A stretch of 64,000 bases of DNA, taken from the NCBI RefSeq assembly GCF_018612875.1, contig NZ_JAGGRI010000016.1, positions 19,643 to 83,642 on the forward strand, read 5' to 3'. The notes beneath the pieces are model-generated. The model did not search any database, was not told where the DNA came from, and saw only the letters and a program-made list of their open reading frames with translations. Both the position numbers and the translations under genes were made by a program. The DNA is from Lysobacter sp. ISL-50 (GTDB lineage: Bacteria; Pseudomonadota; Gammaproteobacteria; Xanthomonadales; Xanthomonadaceae). Positions 48,860 to 58,451 of this stretch are shown piece by piece (the first letter of the stretch is position 1; every line of letters begins with the position of its first letter).

Positions 48860-49627
48860 CTAGCCGCGAATCGGCTTGAGCACCTTGTACTTCTCTTTAG
48901 CCGGCTTGCCCTTCAACGGCGGGAATTCCAGCTTCGTATTCGGCAGCTTGGTATCCGGCAAACGCGAGAGCAGATCGCGGATCAAGGTCAGCCGGCCGCG
49001 GCGCTGATCGTTGAAATCCACCAGCGTCCACGGCGCGTGCTTGGTGTGGGTGGCTTCGAGCATGGCCTCGCGCGCCTTGGTGTAGTCCTCGTAGTGCTTG
49101 CGCGCTTCCAGGTCGATCGGCGACAGCTTCCAGCGCTTGAGCGGATCGTTGAGACGCTCGGCGAAACGTTCTTCCTGTTCTTCCTGGTCGCAGCACAGCC
49201 AGTACTTGAACAGCAAGATGCCGTCGTCGATCAGCAACTTCTCGAACACCGGCGTCTGCTTCAGGAACGCCTTGACCTGATCGGGCTTGGCGTAGCCCAT
49301 CACGCGTTCGACGCCGGCGCGGTTGTACCAACTGCGGTCGAACAGCGCGATCTCGCCCGCGGCGGGCAGATGCGGGACGTAGCGCTGGAAATACCACTGA
49401 CCGCTTTCGCGTTCGCTGGGCTTGGACAGGGCGACGATGTGGCACTGGCGCGGGTTGAGATGCTCGGACAAGGCGCCGATGGCGCCGCCCTTGCCGGCGG
49501 TGTCGCGGCCTTCCAGCAGCACCACCACGCGCTTGCCGGCGCTTTGCACCCAGCGCGCCATCGCCACCAGTTCGACTTGCAGCGGTTCGAGTTCGGCCTC
49601 GTATTCCTTGCGCTTGAGCGTGCTCAT
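48860..49627 (-). CDS. ppk2: Polyphosphate kinase 2
   Basis: A 255-residue PPK2: Walker [10 protein letters not shown], lid and substrate motifs [18 protein letters not shown], Walker B-type [16 protein letters not shown], and [21 protein letters not shown]. It transfers phosphate between polyphosphate and nucleoside di- or monophosphates. The start overlaps the upstream helix-turn-helix gene's stop as ATGA, so the two are co-translated. Nucleotide preference cannot be read from sequence by eye. Confidence 0.95.
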   Translation of the reverse strand: MSTLKRKEYEAELEPLQVELVAMARWVQSAGKRVVVLLEGRDTAGKGGAIGALSEHLNPRQCHIVALSKPSERESGQWYFQRYVPHLPAAGEIALFDRSWYNRAGVERVMGYAKPDQVKAFLKQTPVFEKLLIDDGILLFKYWLCCDQEEQEERFAERLNDPLKRWKLSPIDLEARKHYEDYTKAREAMLEATHTKHAPWTLVDFNDQRRGRLTLIRDLLSRLPDTKLPNTKLEFPPLKGKPAKEKYKVLKPIRG

Positions 49628-50001
49628 CGTTTGGCCTTTTTCGACGCGGCGGTTTTCGCCGCGGGCTTGGCCGCGCCGCGCCTGGTGCCGGCCAGGCCGG
49701 TGGCGATTTCCAGCAGCGCGCCTTGCTGCTTGGTGCTGAGCGCGCGGTAGGCGGCGAGCAGATCGTGTTCGCCCTGGGTACGGGACGGATCGAGCGTGCT
49801 GGCCAGATCGGCCAACAAGGCGCCGGCCGGAACGCCGAAGGCGCGCGCGAGCGCGTCGACCTGGTCGCGGCCGGGCAGTTTGTCGCCGCGCAACCAGGCG
49901 CTGACGGTGGCGGCGCCGGCGCGCGGAATCGCGGTGGCCAGATCGGTCACGCTCAAACCGCTGGCCTTGGTCAGCAAACGCAGGGTGGTGTCCAGCGACA
50001 T
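49624..50001 (-). CDS. Small helix-turn-helix protein between moaB and ppk2
   Basis: A 125-residue protein with an N-terminal Cro/CI-like helix-turn-helix (about 3-60: [42 protein letters not shown]), a short helical part ([21 protein letters not shown]) and a basic Lys/Ala tail like a nucleic-acid-binding extension. AAGGAG lies 8 bases before the ATG at 50001 but only 2 before the ATG at 50007, which decides the start. Coupled to ppk2 downstream and touching moaB upstream. It may regulate this unit or bind DNA generally. Confidence 0.82.
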   Translation of the reverse strand: MSLDTTLRLLTKASGLSVTDLATAIPRAGAATVSAWLRGDKLPGRDQVDALARAFGVPAGALLADLASTLDPSRTQGEHDLLAAYRALSTKQQGALLEIATGLAGTRRGAAKPAAKTAASKKAKR

Positions 50002-50006
50002 GCCCA

Positions 50007-50525
50007 TCACTCCTTGAGGCGGGGACGCAAAGTGGCGAGGTTGCACGGCCGGGTGCGCGCGTCGAGTTGCGCGCTGACGATCTTTTCCCAGGCGGTGCGG
50101 CAGGCCGAGGTAGAACCCGGCAGGCAGAACACGAAGGTGGCGTTGGCCAGGCCGGCGAAGGCGCGCGATTGCAGGGTGGAGGTGCCGATCTCTTCGAAGC
50201 TGATCGCGCGGAACAGTTCGCCGAAGCCGGGCATTTCCTTGTCCAGCAGCGGCAGCAGCGCCTCGGGCGTGGAATCGCGGCCGGTGAAGCCGGTGCCGCC
50301 GGTGACCAAAATGCCGTCGACGCCTTCATCGGCGATCCATTGCGACACCGCCGCGCGCAGCTTGTAGCGGTCGTCGGGCAACAGCTTGCGCTCGACCAGC
50401 CGGTGACCGGCGTCGGTGAGCGACTGGATCAGGTAATCGCCGGAGCTGTCTTCGGCCAGCGAGCGGCTGTCGGAGACGGTCAGCACGCACAGGTTCAGGG
50501 GGATGAAATCGCGTTGCGCAGTCAT
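50007..50525 (-). CDS. moaB: Molybdenum cofactor biosynthesis protein B
   Basis: A 172-residue MoaB/MogA-fold protein: [62 protein letters not shown] and [17 protein letters not shown]. It binds molybdopterin and probably adenylylates it. Length is normal. It is the first gene of a moaB, helix-turn-helix, ppk2 unit; no other moa genes are nearby. Confidence 0.95.
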   Translation of the reverse strand: MTAQRDFIPLNLCVLTVSDSRSLAEDSSGDYLIQSLTDAGHRLVERKLLPDDRYKLRAAVSQWIADEGVDGILVTGGTGFTGRDSTPEALLPLLDKEMPGFGELFRAISFEEIGTSTLQSRAFAGLANATFVFCLPGSTSACRTAWEKIVSAQLDARTRPCNLATLRPRLKE

Positions 50526-50581
50526 GGGCGCAGACTAGCGCAAATGGTGTTGAGTGGGGTTAGGGTGTGTTGGGGGTTTTG

Positions 50582-50773
50582 GAGCAAATCCCCCCTGGCC
50601 CCCCTTTTTCAAAGGGGGGAATCCGTTGGGTGGGCGCGCGACCTGCTTGAGTATCGCGGCTTCGATTACTCGCGCGACCAAACCATCGTAAGCGTCGTCG
50701 CGAACCGCCCACCCCGTACAACCCCGAAGGATTACCCCCTTTGAAAAAGAGGGGCTAGGGGGGATTCGCTTTT
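50582..50773. repeat. Inverted-repeat element (copy 2)
   Basis: About 190 bases with inverted ends of about 42 bases: the left starts AGCAAATCCCCCCTGGCCCC and the right is its near reverse complement ending GATTCGCTTTT. The core lacks a gene. The ends are the same sequences as in the element at 46398-46537. It lies between the starts and ends of two minus-strand genes. Confidence 0.78.
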
Positions 50774-52497
50774 CAGCGAGCCGGCCCCTGCAACACCGCC
50801 GGCGCCTCGCCCTTGCGCTGCCGCCGCGCCATCGCGATGGTCATCGCGGCGAAATCCATCGAGAACCCGTCCATGTCGAACAGCCCGCTGTCGGCGCGCC
50901 GCGCCGCCAGCTCGCTGCGCAGCGCCGCCAACGCTTCGCGATCGTTGCCCAGCGCCACCGCGCGCGCGATGAAGGCGGCATCGTCGGCGACGTTCATATG
51001 CTCCATGCCCAAGTGATGATTGAGGCTGCCGGCCACGCGCGCGGCGAAGGTCGCGCCCGGACAGGTCAGCACCGGGCAGCCGGCCCACAGCGCGTCGGAA
51101 GCGGTGGTGTGGGCGTTGTAAGGATCGGTGTCGAGAAACAGGTCGGCATGGCGCAGGCGCGCCAGGTAATCGGGATGCGGCTGTTTGCGCATGAACACCA
51201 GACGCGCCGGGTCGATGTCGCGCTGCTTGGCGAATTCGCGCAGGCGCTGGTCGGCGCGGCCCGGGCCCGACAGCAACCACAGCACGCTGCCGGGGACGCC
51301 GCGCAAGACTTCCAGCGCGCGCGCGACGCTGCGCGGGTTGAGCTTGTAGCTGTTGTTGAAACAGCACAGCACCGTGCCGTCCTCGGGCAGGCCGCATTCG
51401 GCGCGGATCGGCGGCAGTTGCAACTCGCGGCTGGTATCGGACGGCTGAAAACAGCGCGGCAGCCAGGCCACGGTTTCGTTGAAGTCGGCGGTCATCGAAT
51501 CGGGCAGTACGTAGCGGTCGGCCAGCACGTAGTCGATCCACGGCGCGGCCGAGGTGCCCGGGTAGGCGAGCCAGTTGACCTGCACCGGCGCCGGCCGCAT
51601 CGCCAGCACCTCCGGCGCGCCGCCGCCGCCCCAGCCGCGCAGGTCGAACAGTACGTCGATGCCGGCGCGGCGGATGCTCGCGGCGACCTGCGCATGCGGC
51701 TGCATCGCCACGTCGTGGACGGCGTCGGTGGCCGCGCGCAGGCGTTGCCGGATCGGGCTGTCGTCGTCGCCATTGAGCGCGAACAAATGCAGTTCGATGC
51801 CGCCGCGGCGGTACATCGCTTCGAACAGGGCCACCGTCAGCAAGCCGGTGGGATGGGCGCCGAAACCGTTGGACAGAAACCCGACGCGCACGGTCGCGGC
51901 GGGGTCCTTGGCCGGCGCCGGCGGCATCGGCTGCACGCTTTGCGCGATCACCGCCGCGCGCAGGCCGGCGCAACGGCGCTGCTCGGCGGCGCTGGTGTCT
52001 TCGCTGAGAAACGCGAACGGCTCGACCGAGGCCTGCGCCTGCGCCACCGCTTCGCGCACCTGGCGCGAGAGCGTGTCCAGGTCGCGCCAGTCGCACAGCC
52101 GGCGCCGCCAGTTGAGCAGGTAGGCGGCCAGCTGCGGTTCGCGCGGCGCCAGGGTGTAGGCGCGGGTGTAGGCCTCCAGCGCGCCCTCGGCGTCGCCGAT
52201 ATCTTCCAGCGCATGCGCCAGCCACACCACGATGCCCGGATGCGCCGGCGCGGCGCGCGCGGCCGCGCTCAGGCTGGTCACCGCGTCTTCGAATTTGCGC
52301 TGCATCGCTTGCGCGCGGCCCAGCCGCGCCAGCGCTTCGGGATGGCCCGGGCGCAGGTGCAGGGCGCGCCGCGACGCGGTTTCGCCGGCCTGGGCGTCGC
52401 CGGCGTCGAGTTCGTGTTCGGCCAGCATCACCCAGCCCATGGCGTCGCCGGGATTGCGCTTGAGCGCCTGGCGCAGTTGCGCGCGCGGATCGTTCAT
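50773..52497 (-). CDS. O-GlcNAc transferase-like protein (TPR repeats plus GT41 domain)
   Basis: A 574-residue protein: about four TPR motifs at about 1-140 (AEHELDAGDAQAGETASRRALHLRPGHPEALARLG and following), then a GT41 domain with FLSNGFGAHPTGLL, DLRGWGGGGAPEVLAMRPAPVQVNWLAYPGTSAAPWIDYVLAD, FNNSYKLNPRS and LDTDPYNAHTTASDALWAGCPVLT. Length and layout match the Xanthomonas OGT homologue used as a structural model. It would transfer GlcNAc or another sugar from a UDP-sugar to proteins; the natural acceptor is unknown. Start at 52497 is chosen over 52536; neither has a strong ribosome binding site. Confidence 0.93.
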   Translation of the reverse strand: MNDPRAQLRQALKRNPGDAMGWVMLAEHELDAGDAQAGETASRRALHLRPGHPEALARLGRAQAMQRKFEDAVTSLSAAARAAPAHPGIVVWLAHALEDIGDAEGALEAYTRAYTLAPREPQLAAYLLNWRRRLCDWRDLDTLSRQVREAVAQAQASVEPFAFLSEDTSAAEQRRCAGLRAAVIAQSVQPMPPAPAKDPAATVRVGFLSNGFGAHPTGLLTVALFEAMYRRGGIELHLFALNGDDDSPIRQRLRAATDAVHDVAMQPHAQVAASIRRAGIDVLFDLRGWGGGGAPEVLAMRPAPVQVNWLAYPGTSAAPWIDYVLADRYVLPDSMTADFNETVAWLPRCFQPSDTSRELQLPPIRAECGLPEDGTVLCCFNNSYKLNPRSVARALEVLRGVPGSVLWLLSGPGRADQRLREFAKQRDIDPARLVFMRKQPHPDYLARLRHADLFLDTDPYNAHTTASDALWAGCPVLTCPGATFAARVAGSLNHHLGMEHMNVADDAAFIARAVALGNDREALAALRSELAARRADSGLFDMDGFSMDFAAMTIAMARRQRKGEAPAVLQGPAR

Positions 52498-52561
52498 GGG
52501 CGGGGTTTGCGTCGGACGGGTGTCGATGGCGGGCATTGCGACTGCGCGGACATCATCGGCT

Positions 52562-53020
52562 TCAAGTCGCGCCCAGCGGCAGGTGGTAGCGCTGAGTGCC
52601 ATCGAAACGCTGCCAGCCGGCGGCGTCGTACAGTGCCTGCGCGGTCTGGTTGTCGTGATTGGTTTCCAGTTCCAGGCGCGCGGCGCCGTCGGCGCGGGCG
52701 AAGTCGGCGGCGGCATTGAGCAAGGCCTGGGCGACGCCGCGTCGGCGCGCCCGAGACTCCACGAACAGATCGTTGAGCACCCACACCCGCGCGGCGCGCA
52801 CCGAGGAGAAGGTCGGATACAACTGGGTGAAGCCGGCGCCGTCGCTGCCGTCCAGAGTGGCCAGCAACAACACCGAGTCGCCGCGCTGCAGGCGTTCTGC
52901 GATGAAGGCACGCGAGACGGCTTCGTCGAAACGCTGGGTATAGAAATGCCGGTAGCGGTCGAACAGCGGCGCGAGCAGGTCGAGGTCGGCGGAGCTGGCG
53001 CGGCGGACGGTGGGGCTCAT
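52562..53020 (-). CDS. GNAT family N-acetyltransferase
   Basis: A 152-residue GNAT protein with the acetyl-CoA motif VESRARRRGVAQALLNAAADFAR and the C-terminal strand-helix LELETNHDNQTAQALYDAAGW. It lies 64 bases upstream of the O-GlcNAc transferase gene on the same strand and may be co-transcribed. Acceptor unknown. Confidence 0.93.
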   Translation of the reverse strand: MSPTVRRASSADLDLLAPLFDRYRHFYTQRFDEAVSRAFIAERLQRGDSVLLLATLDGSDGAGFTQLYPTFSSVRAARVWVLNDLFVESRARRRGVAQALLNAAADFARADGAARLELETNHDNQTAQALYDAAGWQRFDGTQRYHLPLGAT

Positions 53021-53212
53021 GCGAGGGGCGGTCCGGCGGGGAATGCCGGATTATGGCCGCTCGCAACGGGCGCAGTCATGACTCGTGATAGCCATTTGGT
53101 GTGGGCTGTGAACCAGCGCACGGCTTGTGCGATGGAACGCGGGCAGGCGCGGCGACTTCAGGCTTGCGAGGTCAATGCGGCTGGCGCCGCCCCACCGTTG
53201 AAGCCGCGGCGG

Positions 53213-54295
53213 TCAACCCGCCGACAGACGCGCCAGTTCGTCGGCCTGATGCTCGTGGATCAGCCGCCCGATCAAGCTGTCCAGGTCGCCGGCGACGATG
53301 TTCGGCAGGTCGTACAGGGTCAGCCCTTCGACGCGATGGTCGGTGATCCGGCCCTGGGGGAAGTTGTAGGTGCGGATGCGCTGGCTGCGATCGCCGCTGC
53401 CGACCTGCAGGCGCCGGTCCAGCGCCTGCGCGGCCGCGGCCTTGGACGCCGCCGCGTCGGCCAGCATCGCCTGCAGGCGCTTGAGCGCCTTGTCGCGATT
53501 GGCGTGCTGGCTGCGTTCGGTCTGGTTTTCGACCACCACGCCGCTGGGGATGTGGGTGATGCGGATCGCCGACTCGGTCTTGTTGACGTGCTGGCCGCCG
53601 GCGCCGGAGGACCGGAAGGTATCGACCTTCAGATCGGCCGGATTGATTTCGATCGGCTCGCCCTCGGGTTCGACCGCGATGATCGCCACCGTCGCCGCCG
53701 AGGTATGGATGCGACCCTGCGATTCGGTTTCCGGCACGCGCTGGACGCGATGGGTGCCCGATTCGAACTTGAGCCGCGAATACGCGCCGCGGCCTTCGAC
53801 CCGGGCGATGATTTCCTTGTAGCCGCCGTGCTCGCCGGCGCTGGACGATTCGATTTCGACCTTCCAGCCCTGGCGCTCGGCGTAGCGCGCGTACATGCGG
53901 AACAGGTCGCCGGCGAAGATCGCCGCTTCGTCGCCGCCGGTGCCGGCGCGCACTTCCAGATAGAGGTCGCCGTCGTCGCGCGGGTCTTTCGGGATCAGGT
54001 GCGCGAGCAGTTCGACATCGAGCTGCTGCAGGCGCGCCTGCGCCGCGGCGATTTCCTCATCGGCCAGCTCGCGCAATTCCGGATCGTTGCGCATCGCCTC
54101 GGCGGCGGCGAGATCGGCCTTGGCCCGCGCTTCCTCGGCCAGCGCGATCGCGACCGGTTCGAGCTGGGCGAATTCGCGCGAGAGTTTGCGGAAGCGGTCG
54201 TTGTCGCCGATCACGCCCGGATCGGCGAGCAGGCGTTCGAGTTCTTCGCGCCGTTCGGCCAGGGCTTCGAGTTTGCGGCGCAGGGTAGGGGTCAT
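53213..54295 (-). CDS. prfA: Peptide chain release factor 1
   Basis: A 360-residue RF1: [23 protein letters not shown], the stop-codon recognition PxT motif PET at 188-190 and the GGQ hydrolysis motif at 233-235 ([13 protein letters not shown]). It reads UAA and UAG. It follows hemA on the minus strand, the same order as the hemA-prfA pair of many proteobacteria, separated by a short repeat-containing gap. Confidence 0.97.
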   Translation of the reverse strand: MTPTLRRKLEALAERREELERLLADPGVIGDNDRFRKLSREFAQLEPVAIALAEEARAKADLAAAEAMRNDPELRELADEEIAAAQARLQQLDVELLAHLIPKDPRDDGDLYLEVRAGTGGDEAAIFAGDLFRMYARYAERQGWKVEIESSSAGEHGGYKEIIARVEGRGAYSRLKFESGTHRVQRVPETESQGRIHTSAATVAIIAVEPEGEPIEINPADLKVDTFRSSGAGGQHVNKTESAIRITHIPSGVVVENQTERSQHANRDKALKRLQAMLADAAASKAAAAQALDRRLQVGSGDRSQRIRTYNFPQGRITDHRVEGLTLYDLPNIVAGDLDSLIGRLIHEHQADELARLSAG

Positions 54296-54299
54296 TGAG

Positions 54300-54440
54300 T
54301 TGCCGGGAATCGGGAATCGGGAATGGGAAATCGGAAAAGCGCGAGCGCCCGCGACGCGAACGGGCCGCTAACGATCGTCGGAAGATTCCGAATCCGCGGT
54401 TTCGATTCCCGATTCCCGATTCCCGATTCCCGCCGCCGGG
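54300..54440. repeat. GGGAATC-repeat hairpin overlapping the hemA 3' end
   Basis: Runs of GGGAATCG on one side (about 54305-54335) and the complementary CGATTCCC runs on the other (about 54401-54433). The right part lies inside the hemA frame and encodes its last residues. Related elements lie at 59430-59505, 60493-60590 and 61962-62036. Confidence 0.78.
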
Positions 54441-55672
54441 AACAACTTATCCGCCGCCCGCGCCAACTCCGGATTGCCGGTCAGCGCGGCCTCGCGCAAG
54501 GCCATCGTCGGCGCGTGCAGCAGGCGGTTGGTCAGCGTGTGTGCGAGGAAGTTCAGCACTTCGGCCGGGTCTTGCCCGGCGCCCAGTTGCTGGCGCGCCT
54601 TGGCCAGGACTTCCTCGCGCGCGAGTTCGCCGTGATCGCGCAGGCGCTTGATCGGCGCGGTGCGGGTGCTGGCCGCCAGGGTTTCGACGAAGCGCGCGAC
54701 CTGCAGTTCGACGATCGCCTCGGCCTCGGTCGCCGCCTCGCGGCGGCTGCGGCGGTTGTCTTCGATCGCGCGTTCCAGATCGTCCACGGTGTAGAGGAAC
54801 ACGTCCTTCAGGCTGGCCACGTCCGGGGCGATGTCGCGCGGCACCGCCAAGTCCAGCAGCAGCATCGGCCGATGCTTGCGCGTGGCCAGCGCGGCGGCCA
54901 CTTGCGCGCGCTGCAGGATCGGTTCGCGGCTGGCGGTGGCCGACAATACGATGTCGGCCTCGCCCAGGTGGCGGTCGAGTTCGCTCAGCGGCAGCGCCAC
55001 GCCGCCGTGGCGGGTGGCGAGGTCCTGCGCATGGGCGAGGGTGCGGTTGGCGATCAGCAGGCGCTTGGCCTTGGCCTGGACCAGATGCCGCGCCGCCAGT
55101 TCCACGGTTTCGCCCGCGCCGACCAGCAGCACGGTGGAGTCTTCCAGCCGCGCGAACGATTCCTGCGCCAGCCGCACCGCGGCGGAGGCGACCGAGACCG
55201 GATTGGCGCCGATGCGGGTGTCGGTGCGGGCGCGCTTGGCGGTGGAGAAGGCTTGCTGGAACAGGCGGTCGAGCTGGCTGCCCAGGGTGCCGGCGCCGCG
55301 CGCGGTGGCCCAGGCGTCCTTCACCTGGCCCAGGATCTGCGGCTCGCCCAGCACCAGCGAATCCAGGCCGGTGGCGACGCGGAACAGATGCCGCACCGCG
55401 TCGGCGTCGCGATGACGATAGAGGTAGGCATGCAGATCGCCGCAATCGTCCGGATGCGTGGCCAGCCAATCGGCCAGCGCGCGGCCGTCGTCGTCGGCGA
55501 CCGCGTACAGTTCGGTGCGGTTGCACGTCGACAGCAACGCCACCTCGCGCACCGGCGCCAGCGCGCGCAGCGCGTCGAGCGCGGCCGGCACCGCGTCGCC
55601 GGAGAACGCGACGCGCTCACGCAGGCTCACCGGCGCGGTCTGATGGTTGATGCCGAGGACGAACAAGCTCAT
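54368..55672 (-). CDS. hemA: Glutamyl-tRNA reductase
   Basis: A 434-residue protein: catalytic C50 in [33 protein letters not shown]-binding [17 protein letters not shown] and the C-terminal dimerisation region. It makes glutamate-1-semialdehyde from glutamyl-tRNA, the first step of haem synthesis. The last about 20 residues (from GIGNRESG) are encoded by the GGGAATC intergenic repeat, so the original stop was probably lost when that repeat arrived. Divergent from the TPR gene, as in related genomes. Confidence 0.96.
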   Translation of the reverse strand: MSLFVLGINHQTAPVSLRERVAFSGDAVPAALDALRALAPVREVALLSTCNRTELYAVADDDGRALADWLATHPDDCGDLHAYLYRHRDADAVRHLFRVATGLDSLVLGEPQILGQVKDAWATARGAGTLGSQLDRLFQQAFSTAKRARTDTRIGANPVSVASAAVRLAQESFARLEDSTVLLVGAGETVELAARHLVQAKAKRLLIANRTLAHAQDLATRHGGVALPLSELDRHLGEADIVLSATASREPILQRAQVAAALATRKHRPMLLLDLAVPRDIAPDVASLKDVFLYTVDDLERAIEDNRRSRREAATEAEAIVELQVARFVETLAASTRTAPIKRLRDHGELAREEVLAKARQQLGAGQDPAEVLNFLAHTLTNRLLHAPTMALREAALTGNPELARAADKLFPAAGIGNRESGIETADSESSDDR

Positions 55673-55837
55673 GGGCGCAGGCGGATCGATCCCGGGCAAT
55701 GGGCGCGGCGGACCGTCGTCGCGGCGAGGCGAAAAAGTTTCATCGGGCGGCGTGCGGCGCGGGACATCGGTTCAGGTGCTTGCGATAAGCTGCGGGCTGC
55801 TGAAGGCCGCCATTCTACCGGCCGAAATGGTCCTCAC

Positions 55838-57727
55838 GTGGTTCTCTACGATTCGATTTGCTCGATCGGTCCAATAGACAGAACTGAAGGCAAGCGCCGG
55901 GCCCCGGCTCGCGCCCCCAAGGCCCGGTCGCGGCGCGGCTTGAAGTGGACGGTCCTGGCCCTGGCCCTGGCGGTCTGTGGTTCCGCCGCGGCTGCGACTT
56001 CGGAGGCTCAACCGTCGGCTTCGAAGGCAGCGTTGGGAGGGGGAAGTTCCTCTGCCGCCGCGGCGACTGCGTCGGCGGTCCAACCTACTGCGGCTGACTT
56101 GGCCGCCACCCGCGCGACCATCCAGGCCCAGGCCGCCAAGGACCCCACCGGCGCTTCGCTGGAATCGTTGCTGGCCGGCGAGTTCGCCCTGCAGTCGGGC
56201 AAGTTGAACGACGCCGCCAGCGCCTATCTCAAGGCCGCGCGCGCCGCCGGCGACGTGGTCCTGGCCGAGCGCGCCACCTCGATCGCCCTGGTCGCCAAGC
56301 AGGACACGGTGGCCGCCGAGGCGCTGGGGCTGTGGCGCAAGCTCGGCGGCAAGGGCCACTCGCTCGCCGCCGCCGAGGCGACCTTGTCGCTGCGCCGCGG
56401 CGACGATCGCGCCGCGCTGCGCCAGCTCAACGAATTGATGACCGCCGAGCCCGACACCGGCTGGCGCCAGGTGCTGGGCGTGCTGACCGCCGGCGCCAAG
56501 GATCAGAAGCAGGCCGGGCGCCTGCTCGAGAAGATCGTCGACGGCGGCAAGATCCCGCAGCGCAATCTGATGGCCTGGGTCGCCTTCGGCGGCCTGGCGC
56601 AGCGGCTGGATCAGCCCAAGCTGACCGAGCGCATCGTCAGCGAAGTGGTCAAGCGCTTCCCCGGCGAGCCGCGCGTGGGCCTGCTGCGGGTGAGCCAATT
56701 GCGCGAGGATGGCAAGGCCGAGGAAGCCTCGCAACTGCTCGCCACCTTGTTGCCGCTGGCCGATACCGACACCAATCTGCGCGCGCTGATCGCCGAGCAA
56801 TACGAAGGCCTCAACGATTTCCAGAACGTCGCCGCGGTGCTGGCGCGCGGCCCGCAGGACGAGCAGACCTACGCCCTGCGCGCGTCCTATCTGGCCCGCG
56901 CCGAGGACAAGCCGACCCTGACCAAGCTTTACGACGAACTGCGCGCCGACGCGGCCAAGCCCGATCCGGCGCGGCGCCTGCTGCTCGGCCAGCTGGCCGA
57001 ATTCCTGGAGCGCAACGACGAAGCCTTGAACTGGTACCAGGGCGTGCCCGGCGGTTCGCAGCGTTCGATCGCGCGCCTGCGCAGCGCCAACGTGCTGCAC
57101 AAGCTCAAGCGTTCGGACGAGGCCTACGCCAGCCTGCGCGCGATCCAGTCCGACGCCTCGGCCGACGACGACACCCGCCGCGACGGTTACATCCTGGAAG
57201 CGAACCTGCGCGCCGACGACAAGAACGTCGCCGGCGAAAACGACGCGTTCGCCCGCGGCCTGGCGGCGTTTCCGGACGAGCCGGAAATTCTCTACGCGCG
57301 CGCGCTGAGCTGGGAGCGCCGCGACGACGTCGCCCGCGCCGAAGCCGACTTCCGCCGCATCCTGGTCGCCGAACCCGACAGCATCGCCGCGCTCAACGCG
57401 CTGGGCTACACCCTGGCCGATCGCACCACGCGCTATCAGGAAGCGTTCGAATTGATCGAGCGCGCGCGCACGGCCGAGCCGGACAACGCCGCGATCATCG
57501 ACAGCTACGGCTGGGTGCTGTATCGCCTGGGCCGGGTCAAGGAGGCCGAAACCGAGCTGCGCCGCGCGCTGACCATGCAGAAGGACGCCGAGATCGCCGC
57601 GCATCTGGCCGAGCTGCTGTGGGAGACCGGGCGCAAGGACGAAGCGCGCAAGTACTTCGAACAGGCGCGCAAGATCGATGCGGACAACCGCTCGCTGCAG
57701 CGCGCGCTGAAGAAATACGGCCTGTGA
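55838..57727 (+). CDS. Exported tetratricopeptide repeat protein
   Basis: About 629 residues with a probable GTG start at 55838. A basic stretch and hydrophobic segment (WTVLALALAVCGSAAAA) form an export signal near residues 35-52; a TTG closer to it (about 55940) is an alternative start. The rest is helical repeats, with clear TPR motifs near the end (AALNALGYTLADRTTRYQEAFELIERA, AAIIDSYGWVLYRLGRVKEAETELRRAL). The gene overlaps lolB as GTGA, and the hemA / TPR / lolB / ispE order is typical of Xanthomonadaceae. Likely a periplasmic scaffold; exact role unknown. Confidence 0.87.
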   Translation: MVLYDSICSIGPIDRTEGKRRAPARAPKARSRRGLKWTVLALALAVCGSAAAATSEAQPSASKAALGGGSSSAAAATASAVQPTAADLAATRATIQAQAAKDPTGASLESLLAGEFALQSGKLNDAASAYLKAARAAGDVVLAERATSIALVAKQDTVAAEALGLWRKLGGKGHSLAAAEATLSLRRGDDRAALRQLNELMTAEPDTGWRQVLGVLTAGAKDQKQAGRLLEKIVDGGKIPQRNLMAWVAFGGLAQRLDQPKLTERIVSEVVKRFPGEPRVGLLRVSQLREDGKAEEASQLLATLLPLADTDTNLRALIAEQYEGLNDFQNVAAVLARGPQDEQTYALRASYLARAEDKPTLTKLYDELRADAAKPDPARRLLLGQLAEFLERNDEALNWYQGVPGGSQRSIARLRSANVLHKLKRSDEAYASLRAIQSDASADDDTRRDGYILEANLRADDKNVAGENDAFARGLAAFPDEPEILYARALSWERRDDVARAEADFRRILVAEPDSIAALNALGYTLADRTTRYQEAFELIERARTAEPDNAAIIDSYGWVLYRLGRVKEAETELRRALTMQKDAEIAAHLAELLWETGRKDEARKYFEQARKIDADNRSLQRALKKYGL

Positions 57728-58419
57728 GCGCGGCGACGACCGCCGCGACGACGCGGTCTCCGCGCGCCTCGCAATGGCTCGCCGCCGCGATGTCGGCCTC
57801 GCTGCTGGCCGCGTGCGCGGGGCAGGGCGTCAAACCCGCGCCTTCCGCAACCGTGGTGCCGGCCGCCGACGCGGTCGCGCGCGAAACCGCGCGGCTGGAA
57901 CGAGTGCGCGCGCAGGACGATTGGTCGCTGACCGGCCGCGTCGCCGTGTCGAACGCCGGCAAGGGCGGCAGCGGGCGGATGGAATGGAGCCAGCGCGACG
58001 GCCATTTCGACGTCGCGCTCAGCGCTCCGGTCACCCGCCAGAGCTGGCGCCTGAGCGGCAGCCGCGAAGGCGCGCGCCTGGAAGGCCTGGACGGCGGTCC
58101 GCGCGAGGGCGCCGATGCCGGCGAACTGCTGCTGCAGGCCACAGGCTGGGACATCCCGGTGTCGGCGCTGACCGACTGGCTGCGCGGCTTGCCGGCGCGC
58201 GATTTCCCGGTCGCGAAGGTCGTCCCCGGCGCGGACGGCCGTCCGCAGTCGATCGAACAGAGCGGCTGGACCATCGCCTACCAATGGCCGGCCAGCGGCG
58301 ACCTGCCGTCGCGGCTGGACGCGCGCCGCGATTCGGCCCGGGTCCGCTTGATCGTGGATGAGTGGAAGGGCGCCGCCGCGGGCACTTCGGCCGATAACCC
58401 GCCGTCTTCCGTGCGCTGA
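57724..58419 (+). CDS. lolB: Outer-membrane lipoprotein receptor LolB
   Basis: A 231-residue lipoprotein with GTG start overlapping the TPR stop (GTGA). Lipobox [10 protein letters not shown] (Cys near residue 29), then [41 protein letters not shown] and [18 protein letters not shown], matching LolB. It receives lipoproteins from LolA and inserts them in the outer membrane. ispE follows by 32 bases, the conserved order. Confidence 0.94.
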   Translation: MSAATTAATTRSPRASQWLAAAMSASLLAACAGQGVKPAPSATVVPAADAVARETARLERVRAQDDWSLTGRVAVSNAGKGGSGRMEWSQRDGHFDVALSAPVTRQSWRLSGSREGARLEGLDGGPREGADAGELLLQATGWDIPVSALTDWLRGLPARDFPVAKVVPGADGRPQSIEQSGWTIAYQWPASGDLPSRLDARRDSARVRLIVDEWKGAAAGTSADNPPSSVR

Positions 58420-58451
58420 ACGAAACACGCTTCGTCCTTCCGATCGCCGCC

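Noticed and set aside
54323..55837. N-terminal 500 residues of a long frame running into the TPR protein
   Set aside because: This part is antisense to hemA and low-complexity; the TPR gene starts after the hemA start, near 55838.
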